Source: Bradyrhizobium sp. WBOS07 (GTDB lineage: Bacteria; Pseudomonadota; Alphaproteobacteria; Rhizobiales; Xanthobacteraceae). From it: DNA of 64,000 bases. The DNA is taken from the NCBI RefSeq assembly GCF_024585165.1, contig NZ_CP029008.1:3286001-3350000 (forward strand), written 5' to 3'. Under the pieces are notes generated by a model that ran no database searches, was not told the origin of the DNA, and saw only the letters and a program-made list of their open reading frames with translations. Made by a program: the position numbers and the translations under genes. This document shows, in pieces, positions 44,700 through 54,162 of this stretch. Numbering within the stretch: the stretch's first letter is position 1; every line of letters starts with the position of its first letter.

Positions 44700-45773
44700 C
44701 TACCGCGCGACCACCTCGACCTCGCCGTCGACGCCGTTCACGACGTTGAAGCCGCGCTCGTAGACCTTGCCCTCGTTCTTGGCGATGGCGCGGTATTCGC
44801 CTTCGGAGAGCACCACGCGCGGAAAGGCGCCGATCGATTCCTTGATGACGTCGCCGCCCGGGGTCAGCACCGACCAGGCGGTGTTGGCGAGCGCCTCGCC
44901 GCCCCTGTCGCTGACCAGCTTGAGCGTGATCACGGCGGCGCGGTGGGTGATGGTGACGTCGGTGAGCTTGCCGGCCTGGACGCGAATGTCCGAGCGCACC
45001 ACCGAGTTGGCGTCACCGTAATTGGAGACGATGTAATAGGTGCCTTCCGGGATCAGCACGACGTCGCCGGCGGCGACGTTCGGCACCAGCGAGGCGCGCT
45101 CGCCGGATTCGAACTGGCTGCCCTTGTAGATCGCGAACGAGATCTGGTTCTGCGGAATCCGGCTGGTGCCGACCCGGCCCTCGATGCGCAGGCCGCCGGC
45201 CGGCAGCACGAAGGATTCGCGGTCGGTCTCGGCCTTCAGGCTGACGGTGCGCACCGCGCTGACCAGGCCAAAGGCGACGTGCACGACGTAATTGCCCGGC
45301 GGCAGCACGATGTTGGGCGAGGCGTTGCGGTCCTCGCGGATCAGCTTGAAGGTGCCGTTCTCGTCGGGACGGTCGGCAAACACACGCCAGACCAGGCCGC
45401 TGGTGATCGCCGGGGTGTCCTTGCCGTATTTCGCGCTCAGCGACAGCACGCCTTGTCCGGGCACGGCCGCATTGAGCGGCGCGGCCGGCGGCACGGTGGT
45501 GAGGGCGGGCGGCGGCATGCTCGGCGTGGCCGGCTGCATCAGGCTCGGCGGCAGGCTCGCAGGACCGGCGCCTGGCCCGGAGGGCGGCGCCAGGCTGACG
45601 GCGCCGCCGGGGTCGGGCACCGAAGCCGGCGGGACCGGCGGCGGACGATCGGAGAAAAGCTGCGCCTGCGCAGTGTCTTGGCCTGAGGTAACGAGGGCCG
45701 CGACGAGCATCAGCGCCGGCAGCAGCCTGATGCTGCGCCGCCATCCGATGATGCCGTCACCCCCGCGTGTCAT
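44700..45773 (-). CDS. Exported proline-rich protein with beta-sandwich repeats
   Basis: A 357-residue precursor: signal segment (IRLLPALMLVAALVTSG), ~90-residue Pro/Ala-rich stretch, then three beta-rich repeats resembling carboxypeptidase-regulatory-like modules: NIVLPPGNYVVHVAFGLVSAVRTV; GDVVLIPEGTYYIVSNYGDA; PRVVLSEGEYRAIAKNEGKVYERGF (each read in parts). The recurring (V)xLPxGxY shape suggests an internal duplication. An envelope structural role is plausible; no enzyme motif. Confidence 0.7.
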   Translation of the reverse strand: MTRGGDGIIGWRRSIRLLPALMLVAALVTSGQDTAQAQLFSDRPPPVPPASVPDPGGAVSLAPPSGPGAGPASLPPSLMQPATPSMPPPALTTVPPAAPLNAAVPGQGVLSLSAKYGKDTPAITSGLVWRVFADRPDENGTFKLIREDRNASPNIVLPPGNYVVHVAFGLVSAVRTVSLKAETDRESFVLPAGGLRIEGRVGTSRIPQNQISFAIYKGSQFESGERASLVPNVAAGDVVLIPEGTYYIVSNYGDANSVVRSDIRVQAGKLTDVTITHRAAVITLKLVSDRGGEALANTAWSVLTPGGDVIKESIGAFPRVVLSEGEYRAIAKNEGKVYERGFNVVNGVDGEVEVVAR

Positions 45774-46034
45774 GCCACCTGCTTTTCACCGAAAACGCGG
45801 CAAATTCAAGCCTGTGAAACCCCAGGAAATACGGTGCCGGTTCGGTCTGTGGAACCCGGTTGACGCCTGCGTGATTAGTCCTGAGGCAACGCCCCTCGCC
45901 TTACTCCTGCCCGGTGCCCTGTCCAAAGCGGCATAAACCATGCTTCGCGCCCGGGATGGCGGAGTGCGAGTGCGGTGCCTAGTCTGGCGATACGGGCCTG
46001 GCCGCAGCTTTGGCCCCGGCGTAGGAGAGTTTCG

Positions 46035-47069
46035 GTGCTGGACATCTTGAAGGGGCGCGGCGCAAACGGCTCGAACGGTGAGAAGATTGGCCTTGGCCCC
46101 ACCCGCCGTCCCATCATCGGCCTTGCCCTCGGCGGCGGAGCGGCGCGCGGCTTTGCCCATATCGGCATCCTCCGGACCCTGCTTGCCAACGGCATCGTGC
46201 CCGATGTCGTGGTCGGCACTTCCATCGGCGCCGTCGCCGGTGGTCTCCACGCGGCCGGCCGGCTTGATACGTTCGAAGACTGGGGGCGCAGCCTGCAGGG
46301 CATGCGCAACATCCTCGGCTATCTCGACATTCGTCTCAACGGCTCCGGCCTGCTCGGCGGCGAGAAGCTGGCAAGCCGACTCGAGGACGCGATCGGACAG
46401 ATCCTGATCGAGGACCTCCCGATCAAGTTCGCGAGCGTCGCGACCGAAGTGCGCACCGGCCACGAGATCTGGCTGACGCGTGGCCGCGTGGTCGATGCGA
46501 TGCGCGCGTCCTACGCCCTGCCCGGGATCTTCCAGCCCATGCTGATTGGCGACCGCTGGCTGGTCGACGGCGCGCTGGTCAATCCCGTGCCGGTGTCCGC
46601 CGCCCGCGCGCTCGGCGCCGAAATCGTCATCGCCGCAAATCTTTCCAGCGACATCTTCACCCATTCCACGACCATTCATGCGCATGGCGCCGTGCCGGCT
46701 CAGGTCGCGCCGGAGGTTGAGGAGCCGACGACCAAGCGGCGATTCCCGCGGCTGTTCTCGCCCGAGAAGACCATGAAGCGAGAATTTTTCGGCGGCAACG
46801 GCCGGCCCGGCATCTCCTCGGTGATGGTCGACGCCTTCAACATCATGCAGGACCGTATCACGCGCGCCCGCCTCGCCGGCGATCCCCCGGATCTCTTGAT
46901 CTCGCCGCGGATCGGCCAGTTCGGCTGGTTCGACTTCCATCGCTCCGAGGAGCTGATCGCCCACGGTGCGCGCGCCGCCGAGCGCGCGCTGGAGTCGATC
47001 CAGGAGGCGATCGATGTGCTGGCGCCGGCGCCCGCGGGGCACGCGCCGAAAGCGGACGAGCAGGCCTGA
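46035..47069 (+). CDS. Patatin-like phospholipase family protein
   Basis: A 344-residue patatin-domain protein from GTG 46035, preceded by TAGGAGAG; the open frame upstream is not used. Glycine-rich oxyanion loop ALGGGAARGF, nucleophile Ser63 in VGTSIGAV, and catalytic Asp in WLVDGALVNPVPV are all present. A ~110-residue C-terminal region follows. It probably hydrolyses lipid acyl esters on the cytosolic side of the membrane. Its TGA abuts the TGA of the convergent CBS gene base to base. Confidence 0.88.
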   Translation: MLDILKGRGANGSNGEKIGLGPTRRPIIGLALGGGAARGFAHIGILRTLLANGIVPDVVVGTSIGAVAGGLHAAGRLDTFEDWGRSLQGMRNILGYLDIRLNGSGLLGGEKLASRLEDAIGQILIEDLPIKFASVATEVRTGHEIWLTRGRVVDAMRASYALPGIFQPMLIGDRWLVDGALVNPVPVSAARALGAEIVIAANLSSDIFTHSTTIHAHGAVPAQVAPEVEEPTTKRRFPRLFSPEKTMKREFFGGNGRPGISSVMVDAFNIMQDRITRARLAGDPPDLLISPRIGQFGWFDFHRSEELIAHGARAAERALESIQEAIDVLAPAPAGHAPKADEQA

Positions 47070-47498
47070 TCAGGCGGTCTTGATGTAGTCGCGCAGGGCT
47101 TCCTGCTCGGACTCGTATTCCTGAACGCGGCGCTTGACGATGTCGCCGATCGAGATCAGGCCGACCACCTTGCCGTTGTCGATCACGGGCAGGTGGCGGA
47201 ACTTGCCCGACGTCATCATCTCCATGAGCTCGGCGACGGTGTCGGTCTCCTTGCAGGTGACGACCTTGCGGGTCATGACCTGAGCCACCGGCTCTTCCAA
47301 CGCGCCGGCGCCGCGCTCGCCGAGCACGCGGACGATGTCGCGCTCCGACAGGATGCCTTCGAGCCGGCTCTGGTTCATCACCAGCACCGCGCCGATCTTC
47401 TTCTCACCGAGCAGCCTGACCGCGGCGGCCAGCTTGACGTCGGGCTCGACGCTTACGATCTGGTGGCCCTTGGTGTTGAGAATGGAACGTACCGTCAT
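47070..47498 (-). CDS. Twin CBS-domain protein
   Basis: A 142-residue protein of two CBS motifs: VSVEPDVKLAAAVRLLGEKKIGAVLVMN and VTCKETDTVAELMEMMTSGKFRHLPVIDN (in parts). Such stand-alone pairs bind adenylates (AMP, ATP or NAD) and regulate partner proteins. ATG 47498 is preferred over 47564. Stop codons of this gene and the patatin gene touch. Confidence 0.9.
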   Translation of the reverse strand: MTVRSILNTKGHQIVSVEPDVKLAAAVRLLGEKKIGAVLVMNQSRLEGILSERDIVRVLGERGAGALEEPVAQVMTRKVVTCKETDTVAELMEMMTSGKFRHLPVIDNGKVVGLISIGDIVKRRVQEYESEQEALRDYIKTA

Positions 47499-47693
47499 TG
47501 TCGCCTCCCTGAATCCGAGCCGCCCGCCTTCTCGGCGGTCCGAACTTGGTCTTCGAGTCTTCAACTAACAGTTTTGTTTGGCGCCGGTTTCACGCTCGGG
47601 CGCTTTGCGAAGCATCGCCGCCAGCGGCTCGCAGCTTCGGAACATTCTTCCCGCAAATGATGGATGAATTCGGGCCGCGCCGCAAGCGCCGCT

Positions 47694-48512
47694 TCAAATA
47701 CGGTCTGAAACGTCCTGTGATGACGCATCCGCAGCATCGTTTCGCACGCGCGGCACCGGATCGAACAGGGCGAACAGCAACAGGCCGGCGAAGAAGCCGC
47801 CGATATGCGCCTGCCAGGCGACGCTGGTGGTTTCGGCATCGATGCCGATCGCGCCGACGCCGAAGATGATGTTGACGCCGAACCACACCGCCAGGAAGCC
47901 GATCACCCGCCCGTCGCGCAGCGCCCGCAACAGCGGCAGCGCCGGGACCCTTGCCGCGGTATCGGCGTCCGAGCGGTTGAACGACAGGAAGCTGCCGCGG
48001 ACGAACGCGAAGCGGATCGCGGCTGCCATCGCGCCCGACACCGAGGCGGAGGCGCCGATCATCGGCGCCACCGCGTGCTCATGGGTGAGGAGGTGGGCGA
48101 GCGCGCCGGCTGCCGCCGTCACCGCCAGAAACAGGAAGAACCTGACGGCGCCAAAGCGCCGTGCCAGCGCGCTGCCGAACGGCAGCAGCCACAGCACGTT
48201 GAAGCCGAGATGGGTCAGATTGGCGTGCAGCAGCGAATAGGTGACGAAGGTCCAGACCTTGGCCCCGGTCCCGCCGGGGATCTCCAGATTGAGCAGGGAG
48301 GAATCGTAGCGCTTCGGGATGAAGCCGAAGACGTCGATGGTCCAGTTCTCGAATTCCGGCGGCAGCAGCACCCGCAGATGGATCACCGCCAGCAGGACGA
48401 TATAGGCGGTCAGCGCCGGTGGCAGCGTCAGCACCGGCTCGTGCGGAGCCTCCTCATGGGCGGCTGGCAGGTCGAGCGGAGGATCTTGCGACGAATCGTG
48501 CGGGGAATCCAA
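47694..48512 (-). CDS. Rhomboid-family intramembrane protein, atypical serine motif
   Basis: About 272 residues from TTG 48512; the frame extends to 48785 but runs through a terminator hairpin, so the shorter form is preferred. Six to seven hydrophobic helices, WTFVTYSLLHANLTHLGFNVLWLLPFG in loop 1 and helix 2, the serine region MIGASASVSGAMAA, and the histidine region WQAHIGGFFAGLLL. The usual GxSG reads GASA at the position of the catalytic serine. It may still cleave membrane substrates, or be a pseudoprotease. Confidence 0.8.
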   Translation of the reverse strand: MDSPHDSSQDPPLDLPAAHEEAPHEPVLTLPPALTAYIVLLAVIHLRVLLPPEFENWTIDVFGFIPKRYDSSLLNLEIPGGTGAKVWTFVTYSLLHANLTHLGFNVLWLLPFGSALARRFGAVRFFLFLAVTAAAGALAHLLTHEHAVAPMIGASASVSGAMAAAIRFAFVRGSFLSFNRSDADTAARVPALPLLRALRDGRVIGFLAVWFGVNIIFGVGAIGIDAETTSVAWQAHIGGFFAGLLLFALFDPVPRVRNDAADASSQDVSDRI

Positions 48513-48589
48513 GGCAGCTTCGCTTTCAGGCGATTGGAGCGATCCACCTGCAGATAGTCGCCTTTCCCGGCCTTGCGCAAGTGCACAAA

Positions 48590-48750
48590 AGGAAAAGGCA
48601 GGGCCCTGGGAAAGCCCTGCCTGTCCATGTCGGCCTTCCGATCCCGGAATGAAGGTGTATCCCCACCCCTCCCCGGCCCGTGGCCAAACTGTTTGACGCC
48701 CTGTGTACAGACCTCGCCGAGAACCTGGAGAAAAGCGGCGGGGCTTGCGA
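48590..48750 (-). ncRNA. Candidate small RNA or leader RNA
   Basis: Inferred from the orphan terminator at 48596-48622 and a weak promoter-like TTGCGT-15-TATGGT on the minus strand near 48761-48787. The ends are estimates; no Rfam family is recognised. Confidence 0.3.
48596..48622 (-). terminator. Orphan intrinsic terminator upstream of rhomboid gene
   Basis: Minus-strand hairpin with 9-bp perfect arms (48614-48622 and 48596-48604, AGGCAGGGC type), followed on the minus strand by TTTTCCTTTT. No gene on that strand ends just before it, so it may terminate a small RNA or act as an attenuator. Confidence 0.7.
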
Positions 48751-48961
48751 CTGGGATCACCATAGCAGGGCAGCGGCCGACGCAAAGCGCATAGTTAATT
48801 TAACGTTAACGACGCAAAGGCGGGCTTAAGGGAGGCGAAAACGCGCGTGCGGCATGGACGCTGCAAATCCCCTCCTGCACAACAACACAAGGGATCGCGG
48901 GTGCACTGAAGCGGGACAGGTCTGTCCCTTCGAGGTTGCACCCCGGGGTAAGCGTTCAGAC

Positions 48962-49516
48962 ATGAAACATCCGTCGAGCCGCGCGTTCTTCGCCTATTGG
49001 GACGACAAGCGTGGCGCCGCTCGGGCCCCTGACCGGGCCGACATCGATCCGGCCGCGGTCCGCGGCCTGCTCGGCGACATCTTCGTGCTCTCCTGCGAGC
49101 CGAACCTCGGCTTCCCGTTCCGCGTCGCCGGCACGCGCGTCTGCGCGCTGGCGGGGCGCGACCTCAAGGACACGGGCTTTGCAGCGCTGTTCGACGATGC
49201 GAGCCGCAGCGAGATCGAGGAGATCACGACCATCGTCGCCGACGAGGCGTTGGGCGCGATCGCCGGCGTGACGGCTGCGCGCGAGGACGGCAGCAAGGCC
49301 GCTCTCGAGCTGTTGCTGCTGCCCTTCAACGCCCGCCCGCATACGCCGGTGAGCGTGACCGGCGTGCTCGCGCCGTTCGACGACGAATGCGGCGCGCTTT
49401 CAGCCTTCACCCTCACCTCCTGGCGCTACCTGCACCAGCCGGAGAAACTCCTGCCGCGGGCGATCCGGAAACTGCAGATCGCGCGCGGGCTGATGGTGTA
49501 TGAGGGGCTGAGATAG
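48962..49516 (+). CDS. PAS_5-family protein
   Basis: A 184-residue single-domain protein of the alphaproteobacterial PAS_5 (PF07310-type) family: AFFAYWDDKRG, IFVLSCEPNLGFPFRVAGTRVCALAGRDLKD (in parts) and a C-terminal SWRYLHQPEKLL helix. It has no output domain. The ATG at 48962 is chosen over 48854. Members are proposed sensors linked to polar localisation or cyclic-di-GMP circuits; ligand unknown. Confidence 0.8.
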   Translation: MKHPSSRAFFAYWDDKRGAARAPDRADIDPAAVRGLLGDIFVLSCEPNLGFPFRVAGTRVCALAGRDLKDTGFAALFDDASRSEIEEITTIVADEALGAIAGVTAAREDGSKAALELLLLPFNARPHTPVSVTGVLAPFDDECGALSAFTLTSWRYLHQPEKLLPRAIRKLQIARGLMVYEGLR

Positions 49517-49642
49517 TTCCCACTCCGTCACAATGACCGCGCCGGCGCATGCGACCGTTTTTGCGGGATCTGCGTCATTCCTGATCGTGCCGCGAAGGGA
49601 TAGTTTCCGCATCGCGTGAGCTAACGACGGTCGGGTGACATC

Positions 49643-50776
49643 ATGAGCTGGCGAATTCTGGCATGGAGCGCTCTCGGCTGCGTGGTGTTGCTGGCGGTGA
49701 TCGGCGGGACCTGGCTGTTGCTGCTGCCCGGCACGCCGGCTCCGGAAGCCGCGCCTGCGATATCCAAGGAGGAGACAGAGGCGACGCTTGCGGCATTGAA
49801 GCCGCCGAAGCGCAAGCGCCCGCTGATCGCCATCGTCGGCATCAACGACATGACCGAGACGACCGACTATCTGATGCCATACGGCATTCTCGCGCGCGCC
49901 GACGTCGCCGACGTGCTCACCTTGGCGACCCAGCCCGGGCCCGTTGCGCTCTATCCCGCGCTGAAAGTGCAGCCGCATGCGACCATCGCCGCGTTCGATG
50001 CTGCGCATCCCGACGGCGCCGACTACGTCATCGTGCCCGCGATGAGCCGCGAAGACGATGCCGTAGCCTTGCAATGGATCAGAAGCCAGGCCGGCAAGGG
50101 CGCGACAATCATCGGCGTCTGCGTCGGCGCCAAGGTCGTCGCCAACACCGGGCTGCTCGACGGCCGCAAGGCCACCACGCACTGGTATTCCGTGCGCGAC
50201 CTGCAAAAGCATGCCGCGATCCGCTACGTCGCGGACCGCAGGCTGGTGGTCGACCGCGGCGTTGCGACGACGACCGGCATCACCGCATCCATGCCGATGG
50301 CCCTGACCCTCGTCGAGGCCATCGCCGGCCGCGCCAAGGCGGAGGCGGTCGCCCGCGAGGTCGGACTTGCCGCGTGGGATGCGCGTCACCGCAGCGAGGC
50401 GTTCCAATTCACCCGCCCGTTCGCGCTGACGGCGATCGCCAACACGCTCGCATTCTGGAACCGCGAGCAACTCGGAATCGCCCTGACGCCTGCTATCGAC
50501 GAGGTCTCGCTCGCGCTGGTCGCCGATGCGTGGTCGCGCACCTATCGCTCGCGTGCCCTCACCTTCGCGGCGACCACAGAGGCGCAGTCGAGTCGCGGCG
50601 GTCTTCGCATCCTGCCCGACGCGGCCGTCGCCGACTGGCCGGCACAGCAGACGGTGCCGGCCGCCGTCGACCTGCCGCCGGCGCGGGCACTGGACCAGAC
50701 CTTGCGCGCCATCGACGCCCGCTACGGGCCGCGCACGGCCGACTTCGTCGCGATGCAGCTGGAATATCCGAGATAA
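49643..50776 (+). CDS. Membrane-anchored DJ-1/PfpI-family protein
   Basis: A 377-residue protein with one N-terminal transmembrane helix (GCVVLLAVIGGTWLLLLPG) and a linker. The class-I glutamine-amidotransferase-like domain carries the reactive cysteine in IIGVCVGAKVVANTGLLDGRKATTHW (in parts). A C-terminal ~150-residue helical region (FQFTRPFALTAIANTLAF) is extra. AraC-type regulators share this domain, but no HTH is visible. Substrate and role unknown; attachment to the membrane is unusual for the family. Confidence 0.75.
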   Translation: MSWRILAWSALGCVVLLAVIGGTWLLLLPGTPAPEAAPAISKEETEATLAALKPPKRKRPLIAIVGINDMTETTDYLMPYGILARADVADVLTLATQPGPVALYPALKVQPHATIAAFDAAHPDGADYVIVPAMSREDDAVALQWIRSQAGKGATIIGVCVGAKVVANTGLLDGRKATTHWYSVRDLQKHAAIRYVADRRLVVDRGVATTTGITASMPMALTLVEAIAGRAKAEAVAREVGLAAWDARHRSEAFQFTRPFALTAIANTLAFWNREQLGIALTPAIDEVSLALVADAWSRTYRSRALTFAATTEAQSSRGGLRILPDAAVADWPAQQTVPAAVDLPPARALDQTLRAIDARYGPRTADFVAMQLEYPR

Positions 50777-50834
50777 TTGCAGCGCGCCGGCTGCCGCGTG
50801 GAGCAGCCGACGCTCGTGTCTGCGTACCCCGCCG

Positions 50835-51221
50835 TTACGGCATCGCCAGGTGCCAGGCGCCGTTCAGGAAGCCGTCGCCGGTGATGTCGCCGGGCTTCTG
50901 GTCCTTGGCGAAGGTGTAGAGCGGCTTGCCCTTGTAGGCCCACTGCTTGGAGCCATCGTCGCGGGTGATGATGGTGTAGCCGTCGCCGGCTTTGTCGCTG
51001 GCCTCGGCCTTCAGCACCGGCCAGTTCGTCGCACATGGACCGTTGCAGGCCGACTTGCCGTCGGTATCCTTGTCGAAAGTGTAGAGCGTCATGCCCTTGG
51101 CATCGGTCAGCACATTGCCCTTGTCGGTCTTGCCGGTCTTGGTCGGCGGTGCGGCGAAGGCGGCGGGAACGATCGCGAGCGATAGAGCCAGCGCGAGCGC
51201 GAGGCGGATCGAGGACGTCAT
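50835..51221 (-). CDS. Exported COG4315-type repeat protein
   Basis: A 128-residue precursor with a signal peptide (LALALALSLAIVPAAFA) and CAGGAGAC before the ATG. Two tandem modules: LYTFDKDTDGKSACNGPCATNWP, split, and WAYKGKPLYTFAKDQKPGDITGDG. These match the 'secreted repeat of unknown function' family, small periplasmic proteins with a Cys pair. Transcribed divergently from the GNAT gene. Confidence 0.85.
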   Translation of the reverse strand: MTSSIRLALALALSLAIVPAAFAAPPTKTGKTDKGNVLTDAKGMTLYTFDKDTDGKSACNGPCATNWPVLKAEASDKAGDGYTIITRDDGSKQWAYKGKPLYTFAKDQKPGDITGDGFLNGAWHLAMP

Positions 51222-51367
51222 GATGTCTCCTGTCATGCAATTGGCTTGCATGGGTAGGACGCCGGGCGCGGCCTCGTATTCCTCGGGCGGCAGCAAAGAA
51301 ATTTTTCGCTGCGCGCCGCCGCGCGGTGGAATAAACTGGATGATGTGAGACGGAACCACGGATCGAG

Positions 51368-51874
51368 ATGAGCAAGCCGTACTGGCGCCCAGCGCGCATA
51401 TCCGATCTCGCGGCGATCGTCGCCATCGCGGCGCGGATACATCCCGATCTTCCCGAAAGAGCCGAGGTGTTCGCGGAGAAGATGCAGCTCTGTCCCGACG
51501 GATGCCGCATGCTCGTTGCGGACGATACGATCGCCGGCTACGGCCTCGCGCATCCCTGGAAGCTGCATCAGATCCCGCCGCTCGACCGCTTGCTCGAACG
51601 GCTCCCCCAAGACGCGGACTGCCTCTACGTGCACGATGTCGCCGTGCTGCCGGACCGGCGCGGCGGCGTGGCGCGCGAATATGTCGCCGGCATCGCGAAG
51701 CTCGCGCGCGCATCCGGCATCACGGCGCTCGCATTGGTCTCGGTCTACGCCACGCGGCCGCTGTGGCAACATCTCGGCTTTCGCCCGGTGACGGCGGACG
51801 CGGCACTGCGCGCGAAGCTCGCTTCCTACGGGGAAGGCGCGACCTATATGCGGCGCGACCTCACCGCGGCGTAG
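51368..51874 (+). CDS. GNAT-family N-acetyltransferase
   Basis: A 168-residue acetyltransferase: N-terminal YWRPARISDLAAIVAIAARIHP, acetyl-CoA strand VHDVAVLPDRRGGVAREYV (the Q/RxxGxG/A region), and VSVYATRPLWQHLGFRPV. Acyl acceptor unknown. Confidence 0.82.
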   Translation: MSKPYWRPARISDLAAIVAIAARIHPDLPERAEVFAEKMQLCPDGCRMLVADDTIAGYGLAHPWKLHQIPPLDRLLERLPQDADCLYVHDVAVLPDRRGGVAREYVAGIAKLARASGITALALVSVYATRPLWQHLGFRPVTADAALRAKLASYGEGATYMRRDLTAA

Positions 51875-51931
51875 CGCCCCTGCCCGACTGCGCCGATGCA
51901 GATGACGTCGCCGCCGCCATCCGGCGGCGGC

Positions 51932-53881
51932 TCAGCCGCGATGCTTTTTCTTCTTCGGCTTCTTTCCCGGTGCACCCTTCACCGGCCAGGGCGTCACCGA
52001 GGGCTCCGCGCGGGCCTGCTTGTCGCGATGCTTCTTCTTTCCAAAGGGCGGCGCGTCGTCGAATCGCGGCGCGCGATCGCCGGGCGGTTTGCCGCGCGGC
52101 TTGAATTCACGCGTCTCGCGCGGGCGTTCGTCGCGGCGTTCGCGATGATCGCGATCGGCTCGCTCGCGAGCCGGCGCGTGCGACCGTTGCTCCGGCGGCG
52201 CCTGTCGCTGCGGCGCGTCCGCCATCGGCTCGATACGGATGCTGTCTTCCTTGTCCGGTCGCTTGATCTTTGCGGCGAACGATTCCGCGGCCTGCGCGGA
52301 GATCTCGAACTCGGTCGTGGTGTCCATGATCTTGATGGCGCCGATGTCGCGCTTGTCGATGCCGCCGCGGCGGCAGATCATCGGCAGCAGCCAGCGCGCT
52401 TCCGCATTCTTGCGCCGCCCGATCGCGGCGCGGAACCAGACGCTGCCGTCGGCCATGCCGTGCTTCGACGAGGCTTTTCCGGACTTCGCTCGCGGCCTGG
52501 CGGCACGATCGTCGCCACTTTCGCCTTGAAATCTGTCGCGCCCGCGCTCCTCGCGCGGACGGCCGCTCCGCTCGCCGGGATCGATGATGTCCTCGGGCGA
52601 CGGCAGCCGCGCGCGATAGAGCCGCGCCAGTGCGGCGGCGATATCCTCGGCCGACCGCTCGGCGAGCAGCGCCTGCGCGAGCACGAGATCGTCGGCGGTC
52701 GTTTCCTCAGTGAACAACACGTCCTTCATGCGCGCGTGGTCGAGCTTGCGGATCTCGTCCGCCTGCGGCGCCGTGCCCCAGACCGCGTCCACCCCAGCGA
52801 GATTGAGCAGCAGCTCCGCGCGCCGCCGGCGGGCGGGCGGCACCAGCAGGACGCTCGTGCCCTTGCGGCCCGCGCGCCCGGTGCGGCCCGAGCGGTGCTG
52901 CATCACCTCGGCATCGTTGGGCAGGTCCGCATGAATGACGAGGTCGAGGCTCGGCAGATCGATGCCGCGGGCGGCGACGTCGGTCGCGACGCAAACGCGG
53001 GCGCGTCCGTCGCGCAGAGATTGCAGCGCCAGGGTTCGCTCGTTCTGCGTCAGCTCGCCGGAGAGAGCGACGACGGCAAAGCCGCGCTCCAGCAGCGCCG
53101 CCTGCAAGTGCCTGACCGCATCGCGCGTGCTGCAAAACACCAGCGCGCTCGGCGCCTCGAAGAAGCGCAGCACGTTGACGACGGCATGCTCGACGTCGGC
53201 GGGCGCGATCCGGATCGCGCGGTACTCGATGTCGGCGTGGCCGCCTTCGTCACCGGCGACCTCGATCCGAAACGCCTGGTTCTGGTATTGCTTGGCCAGC
53301 GCGACGATGCCGCGCGGGAACGTCGCCGAGAACATCAGCGTGCGGCGCGTATCCGGCGTGGTCTCGAGGATGAATTCCATGTCCTCGCGAAAGCCGAGAT
53401 TGAGCATCTCGTCGGCCTCGTCGAGGACGACCGCCTTCAATTCGGAGATATCGAGACGGCCGCGGCGCAAATGGTCGCAGAGCCGGCCCGGCGTGCCGAC
53501 GACGATATGAGCGCCGGCCGCAAGCTCGCGCTGCTCGCGGCGCGGATCCATGCCGCCGACGCAGGAGACCACGCGCCCGCCCGTATGCCCATAGAGCCAG
53601 GCGAGTTCGCGCTGGACCTGCATCGCGAGTTCGCGGGTCGGCGCCACGATCAGGGCGAGCGGAGCGGCCGCGGATCCGAACTGCTCGGCATCGCCGAGCA
53701 GGCCCCTGGCCATGGCGAGACCATAAGCGAGGGTCTTGCCGGAGCCGGTCTGGGCCGAAACCAGGAGGTCGCGATCGGCGGCTTCGTCCGCGAGCACGGC
53801 GAGCTGGACGGGGGTCGGAGAATCATAATTCCGCTCGGCCAAAGCGCGGGCGAGCGGCGGGGTCAGGGCCGGAAAAGACAC
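51932..53881 (-). CDS. DEAD-box RNA helicase with DbpA-type RNA-binding domain
   Basis: A 649-residue helicase from GTG 53881, which starts the Q-motif region (SFPALTPPLARALAERNYDSPTPVQ, in parts). Motifs: I AQTGSGKT, Ia PTRELA, II DEAD, III SAT, VI HRSGRTGRAG. After a linker rich in Arg/Glu comes a DbpA RNA-binding domain (GSVWFRAAIGRRKNAEARWLLPMICRRGGID, in parts), then a basic Lys-rich tail (GKKPKKKKHRG). This architecture fits assembly or maturation of the large ribosomal subunit. Upstream in-frame codons to 53968 are not used. Confidence 0.9.
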   Translation of the reverse strand: MSFPALTPPLARALAERNYDSPTPVQLAVLADEAADRDLLVSAQTGSGKTLAYGLAMARGLLGDAEQFGSAAAPLALIVAPTRELAMQVQRELAWLYGHTGGRVVSCVGGMDPRREQRELAAGAHIVVGTPGRLCDHLRRGRLDISELKAVVLDEADEMLNLGFREDMEFILETTPDTRRTLMFSATFPRGIVALAKQYQNQAFRIEVAGDEGGHADIEYRAIRIAPADVEHAVVNVLRFFEAPSALVFCSTRDAVRHLQAALLERGFAVVALSGELTQNERTLALQSLRDGRARVCVATDVAARGIDLPSLDLVIHADLPNDAEVMQHRSGRTGRAGRKGTSVLLVPPARRRRAELLLNLAGVDAVWGTAPQADEIRKLDHARMKDVLFTEETTADDLVLAQALLAERSAEDIAAALARLYRARLPSPEDIIDPGERSGRPREERGRDRFQGESGDDRAARPRAKSGKASSKHGMADGSVWFRAAIGRRKNAEARWLLPMICRRGGIDKRDIGAIKIMDTTTEFEISAQAAESFAAKIKRPDKEDSIRIEPMADAPQRQAPPEQRSHAPARERADRDHRERRDERPRETREFKPRGKPPGDRAPRFDDAPPFGKKKHRDKQARAEPSVTPWPVKGAPGKKPKKKKHRG

Positions 53882-54162
53882 GGGATGGAGAACCTTGGTT
53901 AATTCAGGCGCGGCACAGCGAGCCGAGAGGCCTGAGGCTGACGTGCGCGGCAATCGGCCCGGCCGCACGCTGGCGATTTGATCTGGCCGCTCTTTACGCC
54001 AAGCGCGCGGGAATCACCATGCCTATGTTGCATGGCTTGGCGGAGAGCCGCGCCTTGGAGGTTGCAGCGGATTTTTGCCGCGACCTTGACTATCGTCGGC
54101 GCAACCGGATCTGGCCGCGACTGAGCCGAGATCCGGACCCGAAAGAGATGGAGACCACAACG

